Positions 28,416 to 37,124 of a stretch of DNA of 64,000 nucleotides are shown piece by piece. The notes below the pieces were generated by a model. That model did not search any database and was not told the origin of the DNA. It saw only the letters and a program-made list of their open reading frames with translations. This stretch comes from Pseudoxanthomonas sp. PXM02 (GTDB lineage: Bacteria > Pseudomonadota > Gammaproteobacteria > Xanthomonadales > Xanthomonadaceae). The position numbers and the translations under genes are program-made. Each line of letters begins with the position of its first letter. Within the stretch, counting starts at the first letter, position 1. The DNA lies in NCBI RefSeq assembly GCF_014851805.1, contig NZ_JACVAK010000001.1, positions 1,116,001 through 1,180,000 on the forward strand. Reading direction: 5' to 3'.

Positions 28416-28909
28416 CGCGCGCGGTGGTACTCCACGAAGTCGAACGCCAACGCGTGCTTCGCATCCGCCGGATGATGCTCGCGTGCCGTCTCACGCCAGT
28501 CCGCAGTGTCGAATGCCGGAAAGAACGCATGCGCGTCGTCGACCACGGTGTCCACCTCTGTCAGGTGCAGCACATCGGCGCGGTCCAGCGTCAGCGCATA
28601 GACCTCACCACCGCCGATGACGCACAGCTCTTCTGCCTGCTGCGCTTCGGCGATCGCGACCGCTTCATCGACGGATGCAACGGCCTGCATACCCTCGAAC
28701 GGCACGCGGCCACTACGGGTCAGCACCAGATTCAGCCGACCGGGAAGTGCGCGACCGAGTGACTCGGCGGTCTTCCGCCCCATCAGCACCGGCTTGCCCA
28801 ACGTCAGCGCCTTGAACCGCTTCAGATCATCCGGGAGGCGCCACGGCAGATCGTTGTCGCGACCGATCGCACGTTGGCGATCCAGTGCGACGATGAGGGA
28901 GATGCGCAC
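28412..28909 (-). CDS. folA: dihydrofolate reductase
   Basis: Reduces dihydrofolate to tetrahydrofolate with NADPH; the target of trimethoprim. The 165-residue protein begins with GTG (MRISLIVALDRQRAIG) and has the Met20-loop region DNDLPWRLPDDL, GRKTAESLGRALPGR and VIGGGEVYALTL. It is convergent with the DUF1287 gene and the two TAG stops use the same palindromic CTAG at 28412-28415. It lies six bases downstream of thyA, which supplies its substrate. Confidence 0.96.
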   Translation of the reverse strand: MRISLIVALDRQRAIGRDNDLPWRLPDDLKRFKALTLGKPVLMGRKTAESLGRALPGRLNLVLTRSGRVPFEGMQAVASVDEAVAIAEAQQAEELCVIGGGEVYALTLDRADVLHLTEVDTVVDDAHAFFPAFDTADWRETAREHHPADAKHALAFDFVEYHRAR

Positions 28910-28915
28910 CGGGAC

Positions 28916-29710
28916 CTAGACCGCCACCGGCGCCTTGATCGCCGGAAGCGGATCGTAGCCGTGGATCTCGATGTCATCGAAGGTGAAGCCGAACAGGTCG
29001 GTCACTTCCGGATTGAGATGCAGTTTCGGCAGCGCACGCGGCGTGCGCGACAACTGCTCGCGCGCCTGCTCGTAGTGATTCGAGTACAGGTGCGCATCAC
29101 CCAGCGTGTGCACGAAATCGCCCACGCCCAGCCCGGTCGCCTGCGCCACCATGTGCGTCAGCAGCGCGTAGCTGGCGATATTGAACGGCACACCCAGGAA
29201 GATATCGCCGCTGCGCTGGTACAACTGGCAGCTGAGCTTGCCGTCCACCACGTAGAACTGGAACAGCGAGTGGCACGGCATCAGTGCCATCTTCGGCAGC
29301 TCGGCCACGTTCCAGGCACTGATCACCAGGCGGCGCGAATCCGGATTGCGCTTGATCTCGTCCACCAGCCACTGCATCTGGTCGATGGTCCTGCCGTCCG
29401 CACCTTCCCAGCTGCGCCACTGCTTGCCGTACACCGGCCCCAGCTCGCCATGCTCGTCGGCCCACTCGTCCCAGATGCTGACCTTGTTGTCCTTCAGGTA
29501 GGCGATGTTGGTCTCGCCCTTCAGGAACCACAGCAGCTCGTGGATGATCGAGCGCAGATGCAGCTTCTTGGTGGTGACCAGCGGGAAGCCTTCGTTGAGA
29601 TCGAAGCGCATCTGCCAGCCGAACACGCTGCGCGTGCCGGTGCCGGTGCGGTCCGACTTCTCGGCGCCCTGTTCCAGTACGTGGCGCAACAGGTCGAGGT
29701 ACTGCTTCAT
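28916..29710 (-). CDS. thyA: thymidylate synthase
   Basis: Makes dTMP from dUMP with methylene-tetrahydrofolate, leaving dihydrofolate for FolA. With the ATG at 29710 ([11 protein letters not shown]) it has 264 residues, exactly the E. coli length. It shows [11 protein letters not shown], the catalytic cysteine in [30 protein letters not shown] and the terminal KAPVAV. The frame continues 60 bases upstream into lgt without homology. It lies between lgt and folA in one minus-strand run. Confidence 0.98.
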   Translation of the reverse strand: MKQYLDLLRHVLEQGAEKSDRTGTGTRSVFGWQMRFDLNEGFPLVTTKKLHLRSIIHELLWFLKGETNIAYLKDNKVSIWDEWADEHGELGPVYGKQWRSWEGADGRTIDQMQWLVDEIKRNPDSRRLVISAWNVAELPKMALMPCHSLFQFYVVDGKLSCQLYQRSGDIFLGVPFNIASYALLTHMVAQATGLGVGDFVHTLGDAHLYSNHYEQAREQLSRTPRALPKLHLNPEVTDLFGFTFDDIEIHGYDPLPAIKAPVAV

Positions 29711-29732
29711 GCCTTGTCTCCGGCGAAGGGCT

Positions 29733-30620
29733 TCATGCGGTCTGCTTGCCGGCATCCGGCGGCGGAACAACGGGCTGCAACGTCGGCGAACGGCGCGACA
29801 GCCACAGCAGGTACAGGCCCAGCAGCACCAGCGGCACGCTGAGGATCTGGCCCTTGGTCAGCCAGTCCCACGCCACGTAGTGCCCCTCGTCCGGCACGCG
29901 GACGAACTCGACCAGGAAACGGAACACGCCGTACATCAGCGCGAACAGGCCGGATACCAGATAGCGTGGCCGCGGCTTGCGCGACACCGCCCACAGCACC
30001 ACGAACATCACCAGGCCTTCCAGGAACGCCTGGTAGAGCTGCGACGGATGGCGCGCGAAAGGGTCCAGCGCGCCCGCGGCGTACTGCGCCTGCAACTGGA
30101 CGGCATCCAGGCTGCGCAATGCGGGATCGGTCGGGAAGATCACGCCCCAGTCGCTGTGCGTCTGCTTGCCCCACAGTTCGGCGCCGATGAAGTTGCCTAG
30201 CCGGCCGAAGCCCAGCCCCGGCGGCACCAGCGGTGCGACGAAATCCATGGTGTCGAAGAAGTGCAGCCGATGCTTGCGCGACCACCACAGCGCCGCCGCC
30301 ATCACGCCGAGCAGGCCGCCGTGGAAGCTCATGCCGCCCTCCCACACCTTGAAGATCGACAGCGGATTCTCCAGGAAGGTCTCGAAGCCGTAGAACAGGA
30401 CATAGCCGAAGCGGCCTCCCAGCACGACACCGAGCATCGCGTAGAACATCAGGTCGGAGAAGGCGTCCGCATTGACGCCGGGCAGGCGCCCCTGCGACGC
30501 GCGCTGGCGGCCCAGCCACCACGCAACGACGAACGCGAGCAGGTACATCAGGCCGTACCAGTGCAGCTTGACCGGACCCAGCGAGAAGATGATCGGATCG
30601 ATCTGGTGGAGGTAGATCAT
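29733..30620 (-). CDS. lgt: prolipoprotein diacylglyceryl transferase
   Basis: Inner membrane enzyme that attaches diacylglycerol to the lipobox cysteine, the first step in maturing the several lipoproteins in this window. From the ATG at 30620 it has 295 residues and about seven membrane segments. The signature [10 protein letters not shown], the essential histidine region [11 protein letters not shown] and [14 protein letters not shown] with the conserved arginine are visible. It lies upstream of thyA (22-base gap), the usual lgt-thyA pairing. Confidence 0.97.
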   Translation of the reverse strand: MIYLHQIDPIIFSLGPVKLHWYGLMYLLAFVVAWWLGRQRASQGRLPGVNADAFSDLMFYAMLGVVLGGRFGYVLFYGFETFLENPLSIFKVWEGGMSFHGGLLGVMAAALWWSRKHRLHFFDTMDFVAPLVPPGLGFGRLGNFIGAELWGKQTHSDWGVIFPTDPALRSLDAVQLQAQYAAGALDPFARHPSQLYQAFLEGLVMFVVLWAVSRKPRPRYLVSGLFALMYGVFRFLVEFVRVPDEGHYVAWDWLTKGQILSVPLVLLGLYLLWLSRRSPTLQPVVPPPDAGKQTA

Positions 30621-30703
30621 GCGCCTCGGCTTGGCCGGTGGGGATGGGCTATTTTGCCCCAGCACGTACGCGCGTGGATGACCGCGGACCGCACCGGCGT
30701 CCC

Positions 30704-31198
30704 TCAATCCAGCAGATGGGGCCGGTTCGGCAGCTCATCCTCGTCCGGCTGTCCGTCGGACTGCGGGAAATGCCGCGCCAGATGATCCGACACCGCGCGG
30801 ATGCCTTCCAGGATCGCCTGCTCGGGATGGTCTGCCCGCATCTCCGCCTCGATCAGGCGGCACACCGCGGACCATTCCGCATCGCTCACCCGCCCAGTCA
30901 GTCCGCGGTCGGCCACGATCTCGATCCGGTGGTCGGCCAGCAGCAGGTAGATCAGCACGCCGTTGTTGGCGTCGGTGTCCCAGGTACGCAGGCGGACGAA
31001 CGCTTCGTGCGCGCGCTCCCGCGCCTGCATGCCGGCCAGCAGCGCGCCGGGCGGCAGATTGGACTCCACCGCGAACATGACCTCGCCGCGGTGCCCGCGT
31101 TCACCGTCGGCGATCGCCTGGGTGATGCGCTGCAGGCTGTCCTCCGGGAACAGCCTGCGCGAAGACGGAGCGAACAGATGGCGCAGCAGCCTCATCAC
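30704..31198 (-). CDS. TPM domain protein without signal peptide
   Basis: A 164-residue protein of the TPM_phosphatase/DUF477 family ([23 protein letters not shown] near the N-terminus, then [19 protein letters not shown] and VADRGLTG). It has no signal peptide, whereas its neighbour has one; such paired arrangements are common and the pair may act from opposite sides of the inner membrane. The acidic C-terminal tail has no clear function. Its start overlaps the stop of the next gene by four bases (ATGA), so the two are coupled. Confidence 0.85.
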   Translation of the reverse strand: MMRLLRHLFAPSSRRLFPEDSLQRITQAIADGERGHRGEVMFAVESNLPPGALLAGMQARERAHEAFVRLRTWDTDANNGVLIYLLLADHRIEIVADRGLTGRVSDAEWSAVCRLIEAEMRADHPEQAILEGIRAVSDHLARHFPQSDGQPDEDELPNRPHLLD

Positions 31199-32094
31199 CA
31201 GCTCCCCGAGGCGCCACCGCCTCCCGACATGCCGCCACCGCCTCCCCAGCCGCCTCCACCCCCTCCGCCGAAGCCGCCGCCTCCCCCTCCGAAACCACCG
31301 CCTCCCCAGCCACCGCCGCCGAAGCCACCCCAGCCGCCGTGGCGGGCAAAACTCCCGGACGAGCCGGCGAGCAGACCGTAGAACAGGCCCAGGATGCCCG
31401 CGAAGGCTGTCAGCGGAATGATCGATGACAGCAACAGCACCACACCACCGGCCGCGCCACCGGTGAACACACCGCGCAACAGTCGGGGGGCACGACCGAA
31501 TACGCCGCGGACCATGGTGGCAACGACGAACGCTGCGAACAGGGCGAACAATGCGCCGCTTCCGCCACGGGCCTGGCCGGTGCGGTTGTCGCTCACCGGT
31601 TCGGGCAACGCTTCACCATCGACCAGTTTCACCAGCACCGCCGTCGCATCGGTGATGCCACCGGCGAAGTCGCCGGCGCGGAACTTCGGCACCAGATACT
31701 CCTGGATGATGCGGTTGGCGATGGCATCGGGAATGGCGCCTTCCAGCCCGTAGCCCGTGTGGATGCGCACGCGGCGGTCATCCTTGGCGACCACCAGCAT
31801 GACGGCATCGTCCACGCCCTTTCGCCCCAGCTTCCACTGGTCATAGACGCGCTGGGTGTAGTCGAAGATGTCTTCAGGCTGCGTGCTGGGCACGATCAGC
31901 ACCTGCAGCTGGCTGCCCTTGCGCTGCTGCAGCGCCAGCGCTTGTTGCTCGAGTTGCTGCTTCTGCGCGGCATCGAGCGTGCCGGTGGTATCGACCACCG
32001 GCGAGTCGAGCGCGGGAATCGCCGCCAGCGACTGCGCCCACGCGGGCGCGAAGGTGAGCAGCAGGCAGAGCGCCAGCGCGCGCAGCATGGGCAT
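31195..32094 (-). CDS. exported TPM domain protein with Gly-rich tail
   Basis: A 299-residue membrane protein: signal peptide to about residue 21, TPM domain (about 30-165; PVVDTTGTLDAAQKQQLEQQ, VRIHTGYGLEGAIPDA), two hydrophobic segments (about 185-245), and a 49-residue C-terminal tail that is almost only glycine with Trp/Phe (about 251-299). The layout is that of YgcG-type proteins. In plants and cyanobacteria TPM proteins act in photosystem repair; in proteobacteria the role is open, probably membrane quality control together with LemA. Confidence 0.88.
   Translation of the reverse strand: MPMLRALALCLLLTFAPAWAQSLAAIPALDSPVVDTTGTLDAAQKQQLEQQALALQQRKGSQLQVLIVPSTQPEDIFDYTQRVYDQWKLGRKGVDDAVMLVVAKDDRRVRIHTGYGLEGAIPDAIANRIIQEYLVPKFRAGDFAGGITDATAVLVKLVDGEALPEPVSDNRTGQARGGSGALFALFAAFVVATMVRGVFGRAPRLLRGVFTGGAAGGVVLLLSSIIPLTAFAGILGLFYGLLAGSSGSFARHGGWGGFGGGGWGGGGFGGGGGGFGGGGGGGWGGGGGMSGGGGASGSW
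31198..31344 (-). repeat. low-complexity glycine-codon repeat
   Basis: The DNA for the Gly-rich tail of the TPM protein is a degenerate tandem array of GGC/GGA/GGG codons (CCGCCT-like on the plus strand) interrupted by Trp and Phe codons. Arrays of this kind are prone to length change by slippage, so tail length may vary between strains. Confidence 0.8.
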
Positions 32095-32106
32095 GCCCGG
32101 AGGCGA

Positions 32107-32748
32107 TCAGTTGTCCGGCGACGGCGGAGGCGGCGGTGTCGGAGCCTGTGGTGCGGAAGGCGCGGGCGCACCGAAATCGACCGCCGGTGCGTCCGAGATC
32201 GCGGCCTCGTTCTCGACCGTGAAGTTGGGCTTCTCCTTCGCGCCGGTGATCTTGGCGGTGATCACCTGCGGGAACTGCCGGATATAGGTGTTGTAGTCCT
32301 GCACTGTCTGGATGTAACGGCCACGCGCGACGGTGATGCGGTTCTCGGTGCCTTCGAGTTGCGCCTGCAGATCGCGGAAGGACTGGTCGGACTTCAGGTT
32401 CGGGTAGTTCTCGGTGACCATCAGCAGCCGGTTCAATGCACCGGACAGCTCGCCCTGCGCCTGCTGGAACTGCTGCAGCGAGGCAGCATCGTCGGCGTTG
32501 ACCTGGATCTGGCCGACACGGGCACGCGCATTGGTGACGTCGGTCAGCACCTGCCGTTCCTGCTGGGCGTAGCCCTGCACGGTCTTGACCAGGTTGGGAA
32601 TCAGGTCGGCGCGGCGCTTGTACTGGTTCAGCACTTCCGACCAGCCTGCCTTCACCGCTTCATCCTTCTGCTGGATGGCGTTGTAGCCGCAGCCGGACAG
32701 CATCACGGTCAATATCACCAGCAACCACATCCGCGAGAACGAACGCAT
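32107..32748 (-). CDS. lemA: LemA family lipoprotein
   Basis: A 213-residue exported protein with lipobox LSGC (Cys20) and the LemA coiled-helix body (GYNAIQQKDEAVKAGWSEV, then RRADLIPNLVKTVQGYA and LKSDQSFRDLQAQLEGTENRI), followed by a Pro/Ala-rich C-terminal tail. Many LemA proteins keep an N-terminal membrane helix; here a lipobox cysteine makes lipidation likely. It is the first gene of a lemA-TPM-TPM run on the minus strand (12-base gap, then an overlap), a module seen in many proteobacteria. Confidence 0.92.
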   Translation of the reverse strand: MRSFSRMWLLVILTVMLSGCGYNAIQQKDEAVKAGWSEVLNQYKRRADLIPNLVKTVQGYAQQERQVLTDVTNARARVGQIQVNADDAASLQQFQQAQGELSGALNRLLMVTENYPNLKSDQSFRDLQAQLEGTENRITVARGRYIQTVQDYNTYIRQFPQVITAKITGAKEKPNFTVENEAAISDAPAVDFGAPAPSAPQAPTPPPPPSPDN

Positions 32749-32853
32749 GGCACGGCACTCCCTGGAAAGGACGCGCCGATTGCAGCACCTTGCCCATGAC
32801 CGCGCAAGCGTCGTCCGGGCAATGCCGTGCGTTGTTAGTCGGCCGTGAAAGCA

Positions 32854-32878
32854 GAAGGGCTCCCGACGGGAGCCCTTC
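32854..32878 (-). terminator. terminator downstream of terC
   Basis: A near-perfect palindrome: 32854-32864 pairs with 32868-32878, with only a few unpaired bases at the tip. On the minus strand it follows terC and is trailed by a short T-containing stretch. It separates terC from the lemA operon. Confidence 0.75.
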
Positions 32879-32904
32879 CTGGAGAACGCGGTGGCAGTGG
32901 ATGC

Positions 32905-33639
32905 TTACTCGCGCAGCATGCGCTGGTTGGCGCGCTTCTTCGCCCACAGGTTGAGGCACTCGACCAGCGCCGAGAAGCCCATCGCACCGTACAGATAGCC
33001 CTTCGGGATGTGCATCTCGAAGCCATCCAGCAGCAGGTAGGCACCGACCGCCACGATGAAGGCCAGCGCCAGCATCTTGATGGTGGGGTTGTTGTCGATG
33101 AACTGGCCCAGCGGCTTGGCCGCCAGCAGCATCACCGCCACCGCCAGCAGGATCGCCGCCACCATCACCGGCGTGTGGTTGGCCATGCCGACCGCGGCGA
33201 TCACCGAGTCCAGCGAGAACACGATGTCGATCACCGCGATCTGCGCGATCACGCCGGCGAACGACACGGCCGGACGCGTGTGCACGTCTTCCGAATCGGG
33301 CTCGCCCTTCACCAGTTCCAGGATTTCCTTGGTGCCCTTCACCAGCAGGAACACGCCACCGAGGATCAGCACCAGGTCGCGCACCGAGATGCCCTGGCCG
33401 AACAGGGTGAACAGGTCGCTGGTCAGGCCAGCCAGCCAAGCCAGCGTCAGCAGCAGCAGGATGCGGGTGATGCACGCCACGGCGATGCCGAACTTGCGCG
33501 CGACTTCGCGCTGATGCGGCGGCAGCTTGCTGACCGCGATGGAGATGAAGACCAGGTTGTCGATGCCCAGCACGATCTCGATCGCACTCAACGTGATCAG
33601 CGTGATCCACACCTGCGGATCGGTTAGCAGTTCCATCAT
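32905..33639 (-). CDS. TerC family integral membrane protein
   Basis: A 244-residue membrane protein with about seven helices. It has the TerC signatures LSAIEIVLGIDNLVFISI near the N-terminus and VIDIVFSLDSVIAAVGM in the second half, each with a conserved acidic residue inside the membrane that is thought to bind metal. Relatives such as Alx, MeeY/YoaE and YgaP-linked TerC proteins take part in manganese or calcium export and in metalation of exocytoplasmic enzymes. No tellurite operon genes are nearby, so tellurite resistance should not be assumed. Confidence 0.92.
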   Translation of the reverse strand: MMELLTDPQVWITLITLSAIEIVLGIDNLVFISIAVSKLPPHQREVARKFGIAVACITRILLLLTLAWLAGLTSDLFTLFGQGISVRDLVLILGGVFLLVKGTKEILELVKGEPDSEDVHTRPAVSFAGVIAQIAVIDIVFSLDSVIAAVGMANHTPVMVAAILLAVAVMLLAAKPLGQFIDNNPTIKMLALAFIVAVGAYLLLDGFEMHIPKGYLYGAMGFSALVECLNLWAKKRANQRMLRE

Positions 33640-33668
33640 CGGGGAATACCTTGGTTCAGATCAGGAGT

Positions 33669-34049
33669 TCAGAGGTAGCGGGGCACGAGGATCAGGCCCC
33701 AGCACAGCAGGACGTTCATCATCAGCACGAAGACGGCGGCGGAGCCCATGTCCTTCGCGCGGCCGGCGAGCTCGTGGTGTTCCGGGCCGTAGCGCTCGAT
33801 GACGGCTTCCACGGCGGAGTTCAGCAGTTCGGCTGCCAGCACCAGCAGGCAGCTGCCGATCAGCAGCGCGCGCTCGATGCCGTCCTGGCCCAGCCACAAT
33901 GCCAGCGGCGCCATCACGGCCAGCAGATAGACCTCGAGGCGGAACGACGACTCATGGGTCCACGCCGCACGCAGGCCCTGCATGGACCACACCGCGGCCT
34001 TGAGGATGCGGCCGGGGCCGCGGGGAAGATGTCCGGTTTCGTCAGCCAT
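33669..34049 (-). CDS. dgkA: diacylglycerol kinase
   Basis: Small integral membrane kinase recycling diacylglycerol to phosphatidic acid. With the ATG at 34049 it has 126 residues and three transmembrane helices. It shows the cytoplasmic N-terminal helix (GRILKAAVWSMQGLRAAW), the catalytic ELLNSAVEAVIER and the KDMGSAAVF motif. The frame is open 150 bases further upstream without homology. It lies 29 bases upstream of terC on the same strand. Confidence 0.95.
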   Translation of the reverse strand: MADETGHLPRGPGRILKAAVWSMQGLRAAWTHESSFRLEVYLLAVMAPLALWLGQDGIERALLIGSCLLVLAAELLNSAVEAVIERYGPEHHELAGRAKDMGSAAVFVLMMNVLLCWGLILVPRYL

Positions 34050-34251
34050 GGGTGGGTCGATGCGAAGGAGGCCCCGCATCGTCCCCGGCCGGTCAGGCGG
34101 AGCCTGTGCCAGCGGGCGTCGGATCGGGTGGAACAGGCGCGGGCGTCGCGCCAAGGCTGCAATTTTGCCACAACGTGGCCCCGCGCCGGTTTGCATCACC
34201 CGTCCCCGGCTGGTCCACTAGGGTTCGCCTGAACCGAAGGAGCCTTCTCCC

Positions 34252-34995
34252 GTGCCTTTGCCGACCCCCCTGCGTCCTGCCGTGTTTGCCGGCGCCCTGC
34301 TCGCCCTGCTCACCGCCTGTGCCGGCAGCCCGTCCACGGCGTCCGGCCCCGTGTCGGAGGGCCCGGCCGCGTCCGCGACAACCGCGCCGCGCATCCCGGA
34401 GCAGGTATCCAATGCGGCATGGGAGACCGACATGCAGCGCTTCGCCGCCGAGGATGCGCAGTCGCCCCCGCCGCGCGGCGGGGTCGTCTTCACGGGCAGT
34501 TCGTCGATCCGCCTGTGGGACACGCTGGCGCAGGACTTTCCCGGCGTACCGGTGATCAACCGCGGCTTCGGCGGCTCCGAACTGCGCGACAGCACGTGGT
34601 ACGCGGACCGGACGATCGTGCGCTACGCGCCGCGGCAGATCCTGATCTACGCCGGCGACAACGACCTGCACGCCGGCCGCACCCCGCAGCAGGTGCACGC
34701 GGATTTCGTCGCGTTCGTCGAGCGCGTGCGCCGCGACCTGCCGAAAGCGAAGATCGCCTATATCAGCACGAAGCCAAGCCCGTCGCGCGCACAGCTGCTG
34801 CCGGCGCAACGTGAAGCGAACGCACTGGTAGCCGCCGAAGCCAAGCGCCTGGGCGTGGACTACATCGACATCTTCACCCCGATGCTGGACGCCAGCGGCC
34901 AACCGGACGAGGCGCTGTTCGTCGAAGACCGGCTGCACATGAATGCCGCCGGCTACGACATCTGGCAGCGGGTGATCACTCCCTACGTGAAGTGA
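34252..34995 (+). CDS. SGNH/GDSL-type hydrolase lipoprotein
   Basis: A 247-residue predicted lipoprotein starting at GTG 34252, preceded by GAAGGA at good distance. The signal peptide ends in lipobox LTAC (Cys23). The hydrolase domain has the nucleophile block FTGSSSIRLW, the oxyanion glycine in INRGFGGSE, the block III region YAGDNDLHAG and the catalytic D-x-x-H in EDRLHMNAAGY. These mark an SGNH esterase, possibly acting on acyl or acetyl groups in the envelope; the substrate is unknown. It is convergent with the VOC gene. Confidence 0.88.
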   Translation: MPLPTPLRPAVFAGALLALLTACAGSPSTASGPVSEGPAASATTAPRIPEQVSNAAWETDMQRFAAEDAQSPPPRGGVVFTGSSSIRLWDTLAQDFPGVPVINRGFGGSELRDSTWYADRTIVRYAPRQILIYAGDNDLHAGRTPQQVHADFVAFVERVRRDLPKAKIAYISTKPSPSRAQLLPAQREANALVAAEAKRLGVDYIDIFTPMLDASGQPDEALFVEDRLHMNAAGYDIWQRVITPYVK

Positions 34996-35004
34996 CCACT
35001 CGCG

Positions 35005-35030
35005 CGCGCCGGCAGGTCAACGCCGGCGCG
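35005..35030. terminator. hairpin between the SGNH and VOC genes
   Basis: A 9-bp perfect stem (35005-35013 with 35022-35030) with an 8-base loop. Its arms flank the VOC stop codon (35017-35019), so it can act on both convergent transcripts. There is no T-run. Confidence 0.55.
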
Positions 35031-35394
35031 GTGCGCCCTCGTTCTGGTGCAGGCTCAGCATGTTGCCGTCCGGATCGAGGAAATCCAGCGTCAGCCCGCC
35101 ATCGGGCGCCTCGCTGACCGGCACCACGATCTCCACCCCCTTGGCAGCCAACGCCTCCGCATGGTCGTCGATGCCGCCATCGAGGCTGAAAACGACAACC
35201 GGCGATTCGCCCGCACGCGCCGGCCGCGGAATGAACACCAGCGCCAGTTCCCCTACCTCGCCCATCGCGAACGGGCCGTCATGCCCGTCCATGGCGTCGA
35301 TCGGGAGGCCCAGGGTGTCACGATAGAACGCCACCGACCGGGCCAGATCGGAGACGAAGAACACGATGGCGCCTACCTTGCAGTGCGTGAGCAT
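35017..35394 (-). CDS. VOC superfamily (glyoxalase/bleomycin-resistance fold) protein
   Basis: A 125-residue protein with paired beta-alpha-beta-beta-beta modules: VGAIVFFVSDLARSVAFYRDTLGL at the start and LDFLDPDGNMLSLHQ near the end. The fold binds metal and small electrophiles; the specific reaction is unknown. An ideal AGGAGG precedes its ATG, which lies inside the 3' end of the sigma-factor gene (22-base overlap), so its expression is tied to that regulator. Confidence 0.87.
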   Translation of the reverse strand: MLTHCKVGAIVFFVSDLARSVAFYRDTLGLPIDAMDGHDGPFAMGEVGELALVFIPRPARAGESPVVVFSLDGGIDDHAEALAAKGVEIVVPVSEAPDGGLTLDFLDPDGNMLSLHQNEGAPRRR

Positions 35395-36089
35395 GGGATG
35401 TCCTCCTGTGTGATTCCCTTCTGTCCGTTGCCGCGGGAAGGCGATGTGTGAGCACCGGCGTCGATCAGGATCAGGTGCCCGTCCGGATCGTGCGTCCCCA
35501 GCCCCTCACCAGCCTGCATCGCGGCCTTCAGTGCGCGCCGGGCCAGGCCGAACGGGAGATCGACGCTGCGCGCCGGGTCGCGCACGTACGCCAGCGCGAT
35601 GCTCTCCGCCCGCGCCGTCGGAGACTGTGCGGCGAGCGCCTTGCGGATACGGGTCAGGCGCTGGCGGAATGCCGTCGGTTCGATACGCAGGATCCAGCGG
35701 ATCTCGTCCGCCGACAGTCCATGCAACGCAAGCACTGCAAGCCGCCGCGCAGAGGGCGGCAAAATCGCGAGCCAGGGCAGGTGCGTCGACGGCGCTCCGG
35801 ATTCCTGCAGCGCTACCGGTTCAATGGTGTCGCCTCCCAACAGTCCCGCCTGTGCTTCACGCCGGCGTCGGCGGACCGCCGTACGCGCAGCCATCGCTGC
35901 CTGACGGCGCAACACGCCCGAGAGCCAGGGCAGATCGTGGCGGCCGGCGACCAGTCCGGCGAGCAGGGTTTCCTGCACCAGATCGTCTGCTTCATCCGCA
36001 CGCCGGCACAGCCGCAGGGCCTGGGCACGGAGCGTGCGGTGAACCGCGAGCGTCAGGGCGTCGTCCCTGTCTCCCGACGATGCCGTCAC
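35373..36089 (-). CDS. ECF-type RNA polymerase sigma factor with C-terminal extension
   Basis: A 238-residue sigma-70 family factor. Region 2 is seen as RLCRRADEADDLVQETLLAG (about 27-46) and region 4 as LPPSARRLAVLALHGLSADEIRWILRI with the following helix (about 110-150). About 85 residues after region 4 (from about 155) are unlike minimal ECF factors and may be regulatory. No anti-sigma gene is adjacent. It starts one base after the isoaspartyl peptidase stop and overlaps the VOC gene, giving a three-gene minus-strand unit. Confidence 0.82.
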   Translation of the reverse strand: MTASSGDRDDALTLAVHRTLRAQALRLCRRADEADDLVQETLLAGLVAGRHDLPWLSGVLRRQAAMAARTAVRRRRREAQAGLLGGDTIEPVALQESGAPSTHLPWLAILPPSARRLAVLALHGLSADEIRWILRIEPTAFRQRLTRIRKALAAQSPTARAESIALAYVRDPARSVDLPFGLARRALKAAMQAGEGLGTHDPDGHLILIDAGAHTSPSRGNGQKGITQEDIPCSRTAR

Positions 36090-37046
36090 TCAGACGTCCT
36101 GGTAGATGGCGGTGCCGCGCGTGCCGTCAGGCCGCACCCAACCGCGGTACATGCCGCGCGTGTTGAGGATCAGCGCGAGGTTGCCGTCGCGGTCGACCGC
36201 GATCGCACCGCCGTCGCCGCCGTGCTGCGGCACCTCGCCCAGGATGACGTCCTCCACCGCATCGCGCAGGCGGTCACCGCGGTAGGCAACGCGTGCGGCG
36301 ATGTCGTGGGCCGCCGCATTGCGGATGTAGAACTCGCCCCAGCCGCTGCACGACACCGCGCAGCGCGCATCGGCCCAGGTACCCGCGCCGATCACCGGCG
36401 AATCCCCGACGCGGCCCCAGCGCTTGTTGGTCATGCCGCCGGTGGAGGTGGCCGCGGCAAGGTGCCCGCGACCGTCAAGCGCCACCGCGCCGACCGTGCC
36501 GAAGTACTTGCCACGCAGATCGTCGTTGCCGTGCCAGGCCTGCTGTTCGCGCTGCTGCGCATCACGCAACTGCGCGCGCCGTGCTTCGGTCGAGAACCAG
36601 CCGTTCGGTACGCGCTCGATGCCCGGCTGGGTGTCGGCGAACTGCTCCGCGCCATCGCCGATCAGGAACACGTGCGGCGAATCCTCCAGCACGCGCCTCG
36701 CCAGCCGCACGGGATGGCGCACCGTCATCACGCCCGCCACGGAACCGGCACGACGGTGGCGTCCGTCCATGATCGACGCGTCGAGTTCGTGCCGGCCCTC
36801 GGCGGTGAACACCGCGCCGCGACCGGCATTGAAGTGCGGGGAATCCTCCAGCACGGTGACTGCCGCTTCCACCGCATCCAGCGCGTTGCCGCCGGTGGCG
36901 AGGATGGCGTGGCCGACATCCAGCGCACGTGCGAGTTCGGCGTGGATCGCGGTTTCCAGTTCGGCACCCAGGCTGCCGGGCTCGATCACGCCGGCGCCTC
37001 CATGGATGGCCAGTGCAAGCGGCCGGCGGGACGAATGCGGGCTCAT
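36090..37046 (-). CDS. iaaA: isoaspartyl peptidase/L-asparaginase (plant-type Ntn hydrolase)
   Basis: Self-cleaving Ntn hydrolase that cuts isoaspartyl dipeptides and asparagine. In 318 residues it has the N-terminal LAIHGGAGVI, NAGRGAVFT, and the autocleavage/nucleophile site FGTVGAVALD, where Thr184 becomes the N-terminal nucleophile of the beta subunit; GGMTNKRWGRVGDSP and GTWAD follow. No signal peptide, so probably cytoplasmic. It directly precedes the sigma factor on the same strand. Confidence 0.94.
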   Translation of the reverse strand: MSPHSSRRPLALAIHGGAGVIEPGSLGAELETAIHAELARALDVGHAILATGGNALDAVEAAVTVLEDSPHFNAGRGAVFTAEGRHELDASIMDGRHRRAGSVAGVMTVRHPVRLARRVLEDSPHVFLIGDGAEQFADTQPGIERVPNGWFSTEARRAQLRDAQQREQQAWHGNDDLRGKYFGTVGAVALDGRGHLAAATSTGGMTNKRWGRVGDSPVIGAGTWADARCAVSCSGWGEFYIRNAAAHDIAARVAYRGDRLRDAVEDVILGEVPQHGGDGGAIAVDRDGNLALILNTRGMYRGWVRPDGTRGTAIYQDV

Positions 37047-37124
37047 GGCGCAGGCACCACCGGAGGGCGCGACGGGCCCTCAGCATACTCCCGCCCCCGC
37101 ACCGCACCAGCCCCCACCGATGGC

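Noticed and set aside
31198..31344. Regular C/G-rich repeats that could suggest a CRISPR or satellite array
   Set aside because: Unit length is a few codons, no spacers are present, and the stretch is in frame as the Gly-rich tail of the TPM protein.
32905..33639. Tellurite resistance locus based on TerC
   Set aside because: No other ter genes are nearby; TerC-family proteins are widespread and mostly linked to metal homeostasis.
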